Assembly: GCA_030411725.1 (NCBI GenBank)
Contig: MU839842.1
Span: 558,001-622,000, forward strand
DNA length: 64,000 nucleotides
Direction: 5' to 3'
Origin: Echria macrotheca
Taxonomy: Eukaryota; Ascomycota; Sordariomycetes; Sordariales; Schizotheciaceae
Made by a program: the position numbers and the translations under genes. The notes under the pieces were generated by a model. The model had not been told where the DNA came from and ran no database searches. It was given only the letters and a program-made list of their open reading frames with translations. Of this stretch, positions 33,563-45,328 are shown in pieces (positions within the stretch are counted from its first letter, which is position 1; every line of letters begins with the position of its first letter).

Positions 33563-34760
33563 TCTCGTTGTGTTGCTTATCGGGTATCCCCTGTGACTTG
33601 GGATTTCTTTTTTTTTGTTCCTGGTTCACTCCTTATGTTTCATACTTGTTCTCTCCGTCTCTTGTTTCATACGGGCTACAGTCTAGTCTACATGTAATGA
33701 ATTGTAGCTACCGAAGCAAGATGTCGATGACGTGAAGTTGTTTTGTCCAGTTGGCGGAAGTGTACTTGCATGCTCTGTGCTCCTCTGCAGATTACCGTAT
33801 GTCGCCCCATGCAGCTGTGTCCTACGAATATGTGCTCATGGGCGGTAATGTGCTTGTACACCTACCTAACTGGCGAGGCGGTATTTGGACGGCAATATTG
33901 CAAGAGGTACTCTATGGATCCACTGGCCGAGTGAATATCGGACTAGTTCTGACAGAGACATCGTTCTTTAAAATCACGGGGATAGTTCTATTTTATCGGC
34001 CCTCGAAATAAGCCCTGGAATCTTTTTACCAGTTCGTCAGCGGGGTTTGTCATTGGAACGGAAGTATAGGTTTTCATGGATTTTTGTTCTGGCTTTCATC
34101 AAGGAACCAGAATTTCCATGAGTCGATGTAAAATGTGATCCGATGTGTTTATCCATCTCATTTCGAATATTCCTACCGCTGAATTCGTGTTCCCTGGTAC
34201 AGACGTTTCATATGGATAGAAGAAGGGTTACACCTCGGATGAATGGCTTGGATGCATTGTATCGACCTGGTCTAAACCAACCGTACTGTTTCTGAGTAAG
34301 AAAATGACCCGTCAGCATCCAAATCCATCCAGATTCCCCAGTGATATGGATCTACTGTATGCCGTCTCACATCAGCGAAATAAGGTAGCATCTGTACTAC
34401 CTGCTTAGAAATACTGGAAGGGGGCTTGAAAAAGTCCAGCAACATTACAGCCCTAAACCGTACCGTATTCACATCCACGTAAGCTACATCGATCCACAAT
34501 GCATGAATAAGGCTATAAAATCCTTTGGCATGAAATGTGGAATCAATGTTGATATCCGGGTTGCACAGCGCTCACGTGGCCGAGTGCAGCCTCGGCATCT
34601 CGCTCTCGCTAAAGCGGCACCCCTGCGCCGGCTCGTTCCTTCGGCTGCCTGTCCCGACCCCCACCCCGGAGAAGCACGGCCGAGTCGGCGCCGTAAAAGG
34701 AGACATGCCGCACAGTCATCAGGGACCGGCGCATCGACGTCTCGAGACTTTCATGAAACC
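33563..34760. promoter_or_regulatory. Spacer upstream of the thioesterase gene
   Basis: A T-run follows the tRNA at about 33608. The rest is the upstream region of the thioesterase gene. The thioesterase frame stays open upstream of the chosen ATG to 34503, so a longer N-terminus cannot be excluded, but that extension is Arg/Pro-rich and low in similarity to the family. Confidence 0.5.
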
Positions 34761-35895
34761 ATGGCGGAAGATAAGCGGCTAACCTTCCAGGAGACGTTCC
34801 ACCTCATCAAGCTGCCGGCAGACCCTTCCAGGAATGTCGACCGCTACATGTCCACCAGGGCAGCCTACGTCCCCGGCGTCGAGATCTTTTCGAGCATGGC
34901 GGTGCCGAACAAAGCAGCCTTCGGCGGTGTAGTGTACGGCCAGGCGGCGCTTGCGACCTGTCGAGCAATGAGGGAGATCGAGGACAAGAAGAAAATTAAA
35001 CCGTCAGAGAGACTCGGCCTCCATGTATGTATCTCCTTTCCACTCAGACCACATGCTGATGTCGCAGACCATCCATGGATACTTCACGGCCGTGGGCATG
35101 GGCGACCGTCCCTTCATCCATGAGGTAGCTCCGACTGCCGTGACACGGGCATTCACGACCATGTCCGTGACTGCGTTCCAACCTTCGACACCCAGTTCGA
35201 ACCCAGAAAAAGATCACTTCCCCATCGAGGACGCCAGTCTCCCCCCAGGTCCCACCTCCTTCACGGCCATGTGCTCGTTCAAAGCATCCGAGCCGCACAG
35301 CAAGGGCGTCTCAATCCAGGAACCGCCACCCCAGATCCGCTTCGCATCCATCCTCAACAGCCGCCCGCCACAGGACTGGCCGCCATCGCCCATCATCGAC
35401 ATTGAGGGGTACATGGACCTCGACGGCGCCGACCAGGTCGGCCAGTTCCCGGTAGTCGACATGAAGAAGGTCGACATGAGGGCCTTCAACAAGGACAAGC
35501 CGGTGCACGAGCGCGTCGAGCTGGTGCTGTACCGCCTTCTGCGACCACTGCCGGCGGATGGGACCGACGGGTACGATGCGAACGCGCACGTCGTGGCGCA
35601 CGCCTTTACTGCCGACCGCAACGGGCTGCTGACGGCGGGCAACCACCTCGGCTTCGGACACTCGTTCGGGCGGGCGGCTACTCTAAGCTACAGTTTTGTG
35701 ATGCACGTCAACGCCGACGAGGCCGTCATCCGAGAGGATGAGTGGTGGATCCAGGAGATGACGTTTCCGAGGGCCGGCGCGGGGAGGGGAATTGTCGAGA
35801 GCAAGATCTGGAGTCCCGACGGAGTGCACGTCGCCACCGAGTACCAGGACGGTCTGATCCGGGGTTACGAAGAGCGGAAAAGGGGGAAGCTGTAA
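34761..35895 (+). CDS. Acyl-CoA thioesterase II (TesB-like double hot-dog)
   Basis: Two exons: 34761-35024 and 35068-35895, with a 43-nt intron (GTATGT donor, GTCGCAG acceptor), giving 363 aa. The start is at 34761 in the strong context ACCATGG (MAEDKRLTFQETFHLIKLP). The first hot-dog domain has AFGGVVYGQAALATCRAM, and splicing joins RLGLH to TIHGYFTAVGMGDRPFIHEV. The second domain contains AHAFTADRNGLL, then GFGHSFGRAATLSYSFVMHV, and WWIQEMTFPRAGAGRGIVES with SKIWSPDGVHVATEYQDGLI. This is the acyl-CoA thioesterase II pattern; such enzymes hydrolyse fatty acyl-CoA to free acid and CoA, often in peroxisomes. The C-terminus RKRGKL is not a strict PTS1 tripeptide. A transposon begins 32 bp after its stop. 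Confidence 0.92.
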
Positions 35896-35927
35896 TTGTT
35901 AACATGATTACACTAGATTAATATGTA

Positions 35928-36020
35928 CCCGTTGGTCTGTAGGGCGCTTCGCTTACTTAACCAACCACTTTGCAAGTGGTTGGGGAAAAAATTCGCGGAC
36001 AGGCTTTTATTTGCGGACAG
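35928..36020 (+). repeat. Left terminal inverted repeat
   Basis: Begins CCCGTTGGTCTGT and matches the reverse complement of 39011-39103 except at four transitions. It includes the hairpin-forming palindrome CCAACCACTT-TGC-AAGTGGTTGG at 35961-35983 and two copies of GCGGACAGG. Confidence 0.95.
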
Positions 36021-39010
36021 GATCACAGCCAAATTTATATAAGGAAGCGTCAACACCACAATTGCCAGATTACTGCACATCAGCCACAACAAAAGTAATA
36101 ATACTATTCTTTAGTATTTTAGTATTTTAAGAGCAGAAATAGCTAAATCTATCGAAAAAAAGACCGTAAAAGCCTAAAAAATAAAAAAACTAATACCCTC
36201 TTACAACCACAGCCACTACCACCACTATAACCATAAAAACCCCAAAATCAAGTTCTTTTTACCTAAACCTATAGAAATCTAATTATCTTCAAATTTCTAA
36301 TAATAGTTAATATCTTATAGCTAAGCTTCCTTTATCTTAAAGTCTACAAAGTCCTTATGGTTATTAGAATCTTCGTTAATTACCTTACTACCATTATTAT
36401 CACCACCAGCAGTCTCCTCGTTAGTTAACTAAACGGTTATAACCTACTACAGCAATAAACTCTTATTAATTAGACTAAGGGCATTCCCAAACCCAAACTC
36501 TAATTCGTCTTACTATAACTATTAAGTTTTTCTTTTCTACCCTTATATCATTTAAAATACTTATTTCGCTATAAATATTCCTTTTAATTACTAATATTAA
36601 TCTATATACTTTTTAACTCCTATAAAATCCTCCTCCTCATTATTATTAAATATATATATAGGTAAAAAAGTAAGGTTAAAGGTAATTTTAATACCTTTAA
36701 AGTCTTCTTTAAGCGTAAGATTATAAAGGGGTTACTTAAAATTTGGGATATATCTTAGGCCAAAATCAATATAAAACCCTAGGTTCTTTATAAGCTTCTA
36801 TAAAGAATATTTCTCGTTAAGCAGTATAAAGAAATCTTCCTAATTAGTAACTACTAAATACTCCTAAAACATCAATATCCTTATTCTTTTACCTTTAATA
36901 GTAACTTAATTCTTAGGAAAACGCTTTTATTTATCCTATTCCACCTTTAGACCCTTTTTTATATCTTTTGAGATATTTAGTACAGCTTTTATTTAACGCG
37001 TACGCGTAACCTCTTCGTTTTTCTATCGTTATATATCAGCTATATAGTAGATCTATTTAACTATTACGTACTTAACAAAAAGACCCTCTAAAGGCACTTT
37101 AGGAATTTAAGTTTTCTTTACTAATAACGCCGCTAGGCGAGATCTCCGATTAATCACGTACTCCTCAAAATACTTCTTCACTAATTAATCCTTATTAACG
37201 GTAGCAACGATATTATAAAATACTTTATAAATAAGAAAATTAAAAAAATAGGTATACTTTTAGGCAATCTTTTATACCCCTTTTTTAATATTTTCCTATT
37301 AGTTAGACTTTAGTTATATAATTAAAAAGGCTAATTTATTCGACCTATTAAATTTCCTCGTTAAATTCTCAATTACCCGCTTTTAATTTGGTAAATAATA
37401 ACTACTTTTTTTATACTAGTTATAATATAAGTAATTATAAACCCTTTTTACTAAAGTTCCTATATAAATAAATTCCTACTTACCTATAATAGCCCAAGCA
37501 ATTAAACTTATATTTAATCTAGCTATAAAATTTAAGCGGGAGTATACTAACTCGCCTTTTCAAACATACCAACGAAAACGTTTCTAATAGGCGCATTTAA
37601 AGTATTAAAAAATTCCTATATCTATTAACTAAAGGAATTATAATAAATAAAATAATATATATAATATAATAATATCAAACTAAAGGCAATACTCGTATAG
37701 CTTAAAACTATAATACCCCGAAAAGTTATCTAATAGTAAAAGTCAATAAATACACTTTTTTTTATTAGTTCGCCGGCACTAAAAATTATCCTAAGGAATT
37801 TAATTAAAGTTAACCTTTTTTTTAAACTCTAAGGCATAAGAATATCTTCGGCAAAAAGTATAACCAAACCACGTTTCAAAGTTAAGTTCCTTATATTATA
37901 CTATCGTATTAAACTTCTAAAAGTACTCATTAAAATAAGTAAATTAATCCATTATAATATTATAGTTACTAAACGTAGTATCTAACTTAGTAAAAATAAC
38001 CTTATCACCTAAATCTATTTCACCAACGGCCTAATCGGGCTACTTAATTATAATATAAAATATTAAAATAATATTACTAATAGCATTATTATAACCAATG
38101 AACATTATAAACTTCCTATTGCTAAAATTAATAACTTCCAATTAAGGAAATTATATAATAAGCTATCTCTTTATTATTTAAATAGATCTATATATCCTCG
38201 TACAGATACTTACTTTTTTTTTTTCATTATAATCTTATTAATTAATATCTTAAACTTCCCATTAATTATTACCAGGCGGCACTTTATCTCGTCTTTATTC
38301 TACGCCGCCAACGGCCCTATATTATATTTCTTAATAATACCCTTAAAATTATTAAAATACTTTACTATATCTTTAAGTTATTATTTAGTAGAGAGTTATT
38401 TAGCTTTTATCAGTTTAAATTAACTTTTAATAAACTAGGGATATTTCCATTTTTACTTACTATATTAGTACTTATTTACCGAACTATAAAGTAACAAGCA
38501 GCAAATACGTAACTAATTTATAGCTTTTTTAAGTATATCTCTTACTACTAAGGATCCTAAGTCTATTAACCAATACGCGTAAGCTTTAATTACCCTATCT
38601 TCCACCTCGTTAAAATAAGTCAGGTAATTAGCAAACCATTATATAAGCGCTATAATTCCACACTCTTATAGGGTTTTAAATAATACCCCTATATACGATT
38701 TAAATATGCAGAATATATTTACAATATTTTAAATACTTAGTTTACGAGCGAATTGCTTCCAAATACTATATACGTTATAGTTTTAGCAATATTATTAACA
38801 AAAGAATTAGTAAACAGCCTTTACAATATTTTACTTAGTAAGATAAAAGGGCGGTATGTTATTAGCCATTATTTAAGCTAAAAATATAATATAATAATAC
38901 TATAAAATGCGTTTAGAAGTAAAAGGGCCCGAAATAGTAGTGTTATAGTTGTAAATGTTTAAAAATAGAGTATTTTTGGCTGTAGAAATAGATACGACGC
39001 GTTTTGGATA

Positions 39011-39103
39011 CTATCCGCAAATAAAAGCCTATCCGCGAATTTTTTCCCCAACCACTTGCAAAGTGGTTGGTCAAGTAAGCGAAGCGCCCCACAGACCAAC
39101 GGG
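39011..39103 (-). repeat. Right terminal inverted repeat
   Basis: Mirror copy of the left repeat, ending in CCAACGGG before the flanking TA. The palindrome recurs at 39048-39070. Differences from the left copy are transitions only, as expected from RIP. Confidence 0.95.
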
Positions 39104-39319
39104 TAGACAAGAATTATGGACGAAATGGATGTCAAGACAAGCAAATTCCAGGTGATGCACGTGCAAAGTCACCTGCGCACCATTCCCGATTCGGCAAACA
39201 CCTTGGATCCATGCATGCTCGCTCGGCTGCTCCAAACGTCAATCAGACCATTTTCCAACCCGAAGCTTTCTCCCCCCAACATCACCGTCCTCAATTGCCC
39301 GCCGCCGCACGCCGCCGCC

Positions 39320-40241
39320 ATGTTTCTGCAACGCTCCGCCGTGGCGATTGCGCGCCGCGCCGCCGTCGCTCCCGCCCTCCGCCGCAGCCTGGCCACGACG
39401 GCCATCCGCCGTGAGTGCCCACCAACCCGCAAAATCTCGCACGACGAGCAATGCGTCACTACGATATCCCATACGGAATCGACCAAGGGCTAACCAATTG
39501 CTTCCTCGCAAATAGGCGACGCGGTCTCCGACCCGGCTTCCAAGAAGATCAAGACTTTCCACGGTATGCCACCCTCCCGGAGAACACCACACGTCGCGAC
39601 TACGTCAATTGGGCCGCACAGAAAACGAGCTCGCTCAATTGAGCTCCGAGCAGACCTGACCAACCCTCGATTGAGCCGTGGCGACACGACAGACCGAGAC
39701 AGAAGCTGACCCAGAACAGAAATCAAGACAGTCGACGACCTCATCGGCCCCGGCGCCGCCCCCGGCACCGTCCCGACCGATCTCGAGCAGTCGACCGGTC
39801 TCGAGCGTCTCGAGATCCTCGGCAAGATGGAGGGCGTCGATATCTTTGACATGCGGCCGCTGGATGCCTCTCGCAAGGGTATTTTTCTTTCCTTGGATCT
39901 AGCAACCAAAACAGAACCTGACGATGAAAAAAAAAAGGAACCGTCGAGAACCCCGTCCTCGTCCGCTCGGCCGGCGAGGAGCAGTACGCCGGCTGCACCG
40001 GTGTGCCCGCCGACTCGCACACGGTCATCTGGCTGGGTGTATGTTTGTTCCCGGAGGAAAAAAATGAGGTGCTAACGTGTCACAGCTTTCCAAGGAGCGC
40101 CCCGTCGAGCGGTGCCCCGAGTGCGGCAGCGTGTACAAGATGGAGTATGTTGGTCCTGCGGATGATCACCACGGCCATCATCATCATGGTCCCGAGGAGC
40201 CCAAGTCTTTTGCCAACTATGTCAAGCCGGAGTACTGGTAA
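39320..40241 (+). CDS. COX4: Cytochrome c oxidase subunit 4 (COX5B-type, zinc-binding)
   Basis: Five exons: 39320-39410, 39516-39563, 39720-39878, 39938-40038 and 40086-40241. Introns are 105, 156, 59 and 47 nt. The protein is 184 aa. The N-terminus MFLQRSAVAIARRAAVAPAL and RRSLATTAIRR is an Arg-rich mitochondrial targeting sequence. The mature part has KIKTFHEIKTVDDLIGPGAA, GLERLEILGKMEGVDIFDM and the zinc-site region: YAGCTGVPADSHTVIWL and ERCPECGSVYKMEYVG, with cysteines of the COX4/COX5B zinc site. A His-rich stretch (HHGHHHHGPEE) precedes the end KSFANYVKPEYW. It is a nuclear-encoded subunit of respiratory complex IV in the inner mitochondrial membrane. Its start codon is only 216 bp from the right end of the transposon. 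Confidence 0.95.
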
Positions 40242-41307
40242 GGGACGAAGGGATGGGGGTAGTCTGGGACTTGTAGATTAGGCATACAGGCTGTATAGAT
40301 TTTCTGCGTGGTGCACTTGTTTGTGGTGATGTCGAGGCGGGTCTAAGAACTGTTCTGTGTATGACCCGGCGTGATCAGCCCAGTCCGGGGTAGCCGTCTG
40401 TTCTGTGATGGTTGTCCAGGAGGAATCCATACGCCCGTCTAATCTCTAGTCCGAGCCTTTCCCAAGGCGGTTGGGAATTATGCTCCACGGATGCGACCTG
40501 CCCTGTCTGACATGATGATATTGAAACAGACAGATCAGGTTAGCAGAGATAAGTGGTATTTACCATATACCCTGGCCCCTCGTGGATATGAACTGGACCA
40601 CAGCCATGCTTTCAGAGAGGGAGAGGGAGCCTGAACATCCCAAGGTTTATTCTTCTATATCAATACAGAATCGGAACCAGGTTAGAACCAGTTTAGAACT
40701 AGACTAAACGTTCAGTTGCAGATCTGAGGTCTCTTGAAACACAAACACTGTCTATCTATCCATTCAGACTGACAGACAGAGACACCGGCAGCACACTGGC
40801 GAGCGAACTGAGCTGTTTCTGCTTGGCACCGCCGCCGTTACATGGACTCGACCTAACCTACGGATTCCAGTAGGTTATCCCCTTGGTGACCCCCCTTTCC
40901 TCCCCCCCCGTGTGCACTTGTGCCTTGGAGCACTGCATTCAACCGACCCGTTGTACGGATACTTGTCCATGTCCATGTACAGGTAGCGGCTATTCTACGG
41001 TCTGGCTATTGCGAGGAGTCCATCCGGCCCGCTGCCCGCTGCCCGCCGAGACAATGAATAGCCCGTCTACGGAATGCCAGGGCCAGTGAGAGAGAGAGAG
41101 AGAGGTAACCAGCTGCCAGGCGCTATGTCCTCCCACCCTTGCGCTGCTCGATTCTAGCTATCCATCCGGACGCGGGTTAGGCACCTAGGTATAGGCCGCT
41201 TTCTGGCCTTCAAAGCAACCTCCACTCAGCTTGAGATCCGTATCAGCCCGGGTATCCTCCCACACAGGTAGCCAACCATATGATCATCTGCCAGGGAAGA
41301 AGGATAT
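40242..41307. other. Intergenic, convergent 3' ends
   Basis: About 1.07 kb between COX4 and the DUF4604 gene. It contains a short GA repeat at 41087-41105. No gene or RNA was recognised. Confidence 0.55.
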
Positions 41308-41868
41308 TCAACCCTCTTCATCCCCATCCCCAAAACTAAGCTTAATCTTCTTCGACTTCTTCTTCTCCTTCTCCCCCTTTTTCCTTGTAGTCCCCTCCTC
41401 CCCCTCCCCTTTTTTTCCGTCCCCGTTCTTCCCCTCCCCAGCACCCTCATCCCCTCCTTCTTCTTCTTCCTCCTCCCCCCGCCCAACAACCCTCCCAACC
41501 TTCCTCTTCTTATTCCCCCCACCCAGTATCACCTTTTCCCTCTCCTTCTCCTTGTCCTTCTTCCCACCATCCCCACCCCCATCCGCACCTCCTCCACCCC
41601 CTCCATCCCCACCACCACCATCCCGCCTCACAACACCCCCATCAGCAGAGACATCAACACCCTCAACAACATCCCCCGCCTCGTCCACAACCAAAGGCCC
41701 ATCCTCGGCCTCCTCGCTCGCGCTCCGTTTCTTGGTTGGGCGTCGCCGCGACGCGAGGATTGGATCGGGGCCGTCCTCCGATGGAAGACCGCGGAGTCGG
41801 GCTAGGAAGGGGGGGAGGGTCGTGTTGTATTGGAGGTTTTTTGCTGATATTTTTGAGGATTTGGACAT
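41308..41868 (-). CDS. DUF4604 family protein
   Basis: A single exon of 186 aa, ATG at 41868. The N-terminus MSKSSKISAKNLQYNTTLPP, followed by FLARLRGLPSEDGPD and the VVDEAGDVVEG segment, is the conserved core of DUF4604, a fungal/animal family of small nuclear-looking proteins. The middle is a Gly/Asp-rich low-complexity run and the C-terminus is Lys/Glu-rich, closing with KIKLSFGDGDEEG, as in family members. The function is not established. Low complexity probably causes length variation between relatives. Confidence 0.8.
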   Translation of the reverse strand: MSKSSKISAKNLQYNTTLPPFLARLRGLPSEDGPDPILASRRRPTKKRSASEEAEDGPLVVDEAGDVVEGVDVSADGGVVRRDGGGGDGGGGGGADGGGDGGKKDKEKEREKVILGGGNKKRKVGRVVGRGEEEEEEGGDEGAGEGKNGDGKKGEGEEGTTRKKGEKEKKKSKKIKLSFGDGDEEG

Positions 41869-43369
41869 TTTTTTTTGTCTCTTAGTTGTTGTTTGTTGGT
41901 GTTGGTGTTGTGTGGTGTGTTGGACTGGTGTTATTGGGCTTCGAGGTTGGTCGGTGGGCGACGGGTGGGTGTTGTCGGAGGTCTGTCGGCTGTGATGTGA
42001 TGGTTCTCGTCGGGAGCGCTCGCCGTGGTTGGGGGTGTGGTTGAGGTGGTTACAACATCCGCCGTCGCGCTCGAGGAACTAAATAGTCCGCAATTGTCTG
42101 CAGGGCGAGGGAGCGTCGGTGAGTATAAAGCTCTCGCGGCTCCCGCGGCTTGCGCAGTTCGGGCGTTGTCTGGCCGGCGTTCCTCTCGTGTGTTCAATCG
42201 TTATTTGGCGACCTGGTACCGTGTTCTGTCTAGGACGGGTAGCTGGCCGTGGTTGAGCTGCAGGAATTCGATCGAGGCGGGAGGCTGATCAGGGCGGCAG
42301 AATGTGGGCTGCATGCATGTGTCGTCGCTGCAGCCCCTGCGGGGCGGGTGGTCACCGCCTGACCCCCACCATTGCCCACCCCCACGGATCTGGGCTAAGG
42401 ATGGGATTTGACAACAACGCCTGGAGGAGATATCCAGGTATGTTTTTATTTAGTCTCTATCCCATATGTTTTGACTGTTACGCTTGTCCAACCGTGGAGC
42501 GCTGTCTAGCGGTGTTGCTCCGGTGACACTACTTGTGCCAGTACAAGACACAATCACCATCAAGTCTCATTCGCCAATGCAAACGGTGAATACTTTTGTT
42601 AACCCTCACAACGTCTACAAGGGCTAGTTCCATCGACGATGCTACCCCGCCAAGGTGATCAATGCCCAAAGCCTTCCGAAACGTCCTCCCCCCACTCGTG
42701 ATTCCCATGGTGAGTTGATGCTCCATCCAAGCCCAGTCCACAGTCCACAGAAGTTGATATCCATGAACTTCAGTTCCATGTATCCACCTCCAGATCTCGA
42801 CACGAGAAAGATCAAGTCTATGTGCCCGAAATTCCGTCAACCTGATGAAGAACCCCCGTCTAGGTACCCAGAGCAAAAAGAAACCCATCATGCCGCATGC
42901 AGCACACGCCTCTCTGAGCCAACCTTCGCGCGACGTCCTCGTACGGCTGAGGTGCAGTATGCAACTGTCAAGACGAGTGTTCCCGAATGAAACCCAAACC
43001 GGCGCACCAGCTCGACAACGACAAAAACCGGGTGCCCATCTCCGATGGTGGGCTATCCGAGATGACCGAGCGGAACGGTGGAAGCGGAACTCTGCCGGCC
43101 AGCGGGTATGCCAGCACGCCACTCTCGCGGTCATGTTGTTGCTGAGAGACGGGATCAACCCTTGGCTCCGTTGACATAGAGAACGGTGAGTTGCGCAGCG
43201 CTCAAGGCCACGAGCATCTCGTTCAATATATCCATACTCAGACTGTTCAAGTATTAGCAAAGCCTTGAAATCGTCAGGTCAACTTACATATAACAGACTA
43301 AGAAAGTCTTGAACCCATCAAAGATGAGAGAAAAGTTGTCAAACACTCAATGCCAGCTGCAACCTCAAA
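41869..43369. promoter_or_regulatory. DUF4604 upstream region and Clr5-ankyrin 3' end
   Basis: 1.5 kb. Positions 41870-42100 are G/T-rich and hold the DUF4604 promoter and leader. A 243-codon minus-strand frame at 42529-43260 lacks family features and probably lies in the 3' region of the next gene. No RNA or repeat was seen. Confidence 0.5.
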
Positions 43370-45328
43370 CTAGGCATTCCCGTGAGCCCTCACAAGCTCC
43401 GCCTTGGCATTCTCAAGCTTCTCGGCCACGTTGTTCTGATCTCTCCGCCTTGCCAGCGCAATCACCTCATCTAGCTTGCCCAGCCGATGATACTCTCTGG
43501 CCATCTCGCTTGCAATCCGGTCCGCGTCGTGATTATACGCATGATTCCGCCAGTTGACAAAACCCGGGACAAAACCCGGCCCCAACTCGTGCGTCTCGGG
43601 CGCCGGCGGGATAGCCAAGTTCCGGCGGGCTAGCTTGAGCATGTATCTGACCTCGCCTTCTTGGACCCTGTCATCAGCCTGAAGCAGCAGCCGCACCACG
43701 CGGTTGTGGGGCACCTTACTGACCGCATACTTGAGCGCCGTATAGTCTGAGTTGTCCTTCGCGTTCAGTTTGGCGCCCCACCGAATGAGCTTCTGAGCCG
43801 TACCCACGAAGCCCGTCTCGGCGGCTGCCATCAGCGGCGTGACCCCCATCGAGTCGGCCTGCGCAAGGCTTTCCCTAAAAAACCGCCACTCCAAGGGTTC
43901 GCTGTACAGAGTGTCGATCACCTTCACTGTGTCCTCGTCCGTGTAGCTGGCACGGAACCCTGGCTTATAGTATGGGAGCTTATTGCTACACTCAAGCCGA
44001 TCCTGGTCGCTCACGGCAAAGTAAAGGATCGACCTGTTGTTGTCGGTCATGGCGTCCAGCCGGGCGCCGTGTTCTTTGAGCAGCTTTACGAGTTCGACAT
44101 GGCGCTGGAAGGCTGCATAGTGGAGGGGCGTAATGCCTCCATCTGCTTTGGCGTTGACATCAGTGTCACCCTCGAGAAGCCGCCGAGCGAGATCAATATT
44201 TTCTCCCATCACCGCCCTGTGTAGCGGGGTGTGGCCCCGAAAGGAATTTTGTACTCTCCGGATAGAGCCGCTCATGTCCGAGGGCGGTTGAACAGGGAAA
44301 TGCCCTGGATGGCCATAGCGTGTCGGGTATTGGTTGGCTTGGAATGGCAGAGCGAACGGGCCTTGAGGGTGGTCCAGCCAGCCGGCACTGTGGGTGCCAT
44401 GAGCGTTCACGTTACTGGGTGCAGCAAGACCTTGAACATGTTTCGCATGCGTTGGAATGAAATCGTTCCAGAATCCGGTCTGATCCGCCGACTGACTGTT
44501 GTAGTCGTTGACCGCCGAGGCTCCATCCAGATGTAGCATGTCTCCAAAGCTCATCTGGAGGACAGAACCGCTGTCTGGCATCTGTGGACCATATGGGACA
44601 ACGGTTGGGGGGTCAAACACAGCGTCAAAGCTGGAGGCCCGCATCGAGGGTGAGGCATCCGACTGACCGTCGAGTGGCCACGCATCAGGTGAAGACGGCA
44701 GAGAGAACCAGGCCGTGTTTGGCTCTGGTAGAGAAGTGTTCTTCGTAGCCGGCGATCTGATATCGGGGTCTGTCGAGTCTTGGCGATCGCTATGGACGGG
44801 CGGGCTGGCCTCGGTACGGCCCTCGGTTAGACCTGGTGGGAGAGTGCGGACCGTCCCTTCCACCTCAGGGGTACGGACCCGAATGCCACGGGGGGGTTCT
44901 GCTGCAGAGGATTGTCAGTCTAAGCTAAGAAGTGAGACAGAAACCATACCTGGAACCTGCAGAAGGCTCTGGTCGATGCGGTTGCGTGTTGCGAAGCGAG
45001 CGAGCTGCTCGGCCTTTACTTCCTTGCCGTGGCGGAAGAAGCGAGTGCCTTTGCGATCCTTACGATAACGGTGCCGCTGTATTGCTAGCATAGCTTTCAT
45101 GTCGTCGGCGCTGATGTTCTTGACCAAGCCCCAGTCCTTCACCTGTTTCTTGTACTGTCTTTTCCTGGTTGATGTCAGGCGGTGCCCCAAAAGACAGAAC
45201 AAGACTTACGTGGCGTCAAAGTTGTGGGACCGCATGATTTTCATGACCTTCTCGAGGCTCATGCCATCCAGCCAGTAGTACTTGACAATGAGCTCCTTAT
45301 GAGCCTCCCAGTCGGGGCGGGAAGCCAT
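43370..45328 (-). CDS. Clr5-domain ankyrin-repeat protein
   Basis: Three exons: 45328-45210, 45164-44950 and 44901-43370, with introns of 45 and 48 nt, giving 621 aa. The N-terminal Clr5 domain (residues 3-56) is split by intron 1: RPDWEAHKELIVKYYWLDGM, then VMKIMRSHNFDAT joined to KRQYKKQVKDWGLVKN. A basic segment follows (AIQRHRYRKDRKGTRFFRHG). A Ser/Pro-rich linker leads to ankyrin repeats from about residue 334: RGHTPLHRAVMGENIDLARR, GITPLHYAAFQRHVELVKLL, then MGVTPLMAAAETGFVGTAQK and TALKYAVSKVPHNRVVRLLL. The C-terminus is a charged helix. Clr5 domains are fungal-specific and associated in fission yeast with heterochromatin silencing; ankyrins mediate protein contact. Intron 2 ends in a tandem acceptor (CAGCAG), so two forms differing by one residue are possible. 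Confidence 0.88.

Larger units (their letters stand above)
35928..39103 (-). mobile_element. RIP-degraded Fot1/pogo-type DNA transposon
   Basis: A 3176-bp AT-rich island with 93-bp terminal inverted repeats (35928-36020 and 39011-39103) differing at only four sites, all transitions. TA stands at both outer edges (35926-35927 and 39104-39105), consistent with the TA target duplication of Tc1/mariner-type elements. The interior is strongly AT-rich with stops in all frames, as after repeat-induced point mutation. On the minus strand, from an ATG at 38869, decayed transposase can still be read in pieces: VIKAYAYWLIDLGS then VVRDILKKAIN (about 38600-38510) resembles the CENP-B/Tc5-type helix-turn-helix. 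GDKVIFTKLDTTFSNYNIIM near 38015-37950, then a FTYFNEYF segment, resembles the DDE_1 transposase core. Hence a non-functional Fot1/pogo-like copy. Confidence 0.88.

Noticed and set aside
42529..43260. 243-codon minus-strand frame downstream of the Clr5-ankyrin gene
   Set aside because: Unusual Trp/Arg/His-rich composition, no motif, and located in the expected 3' region of the upstream gene.
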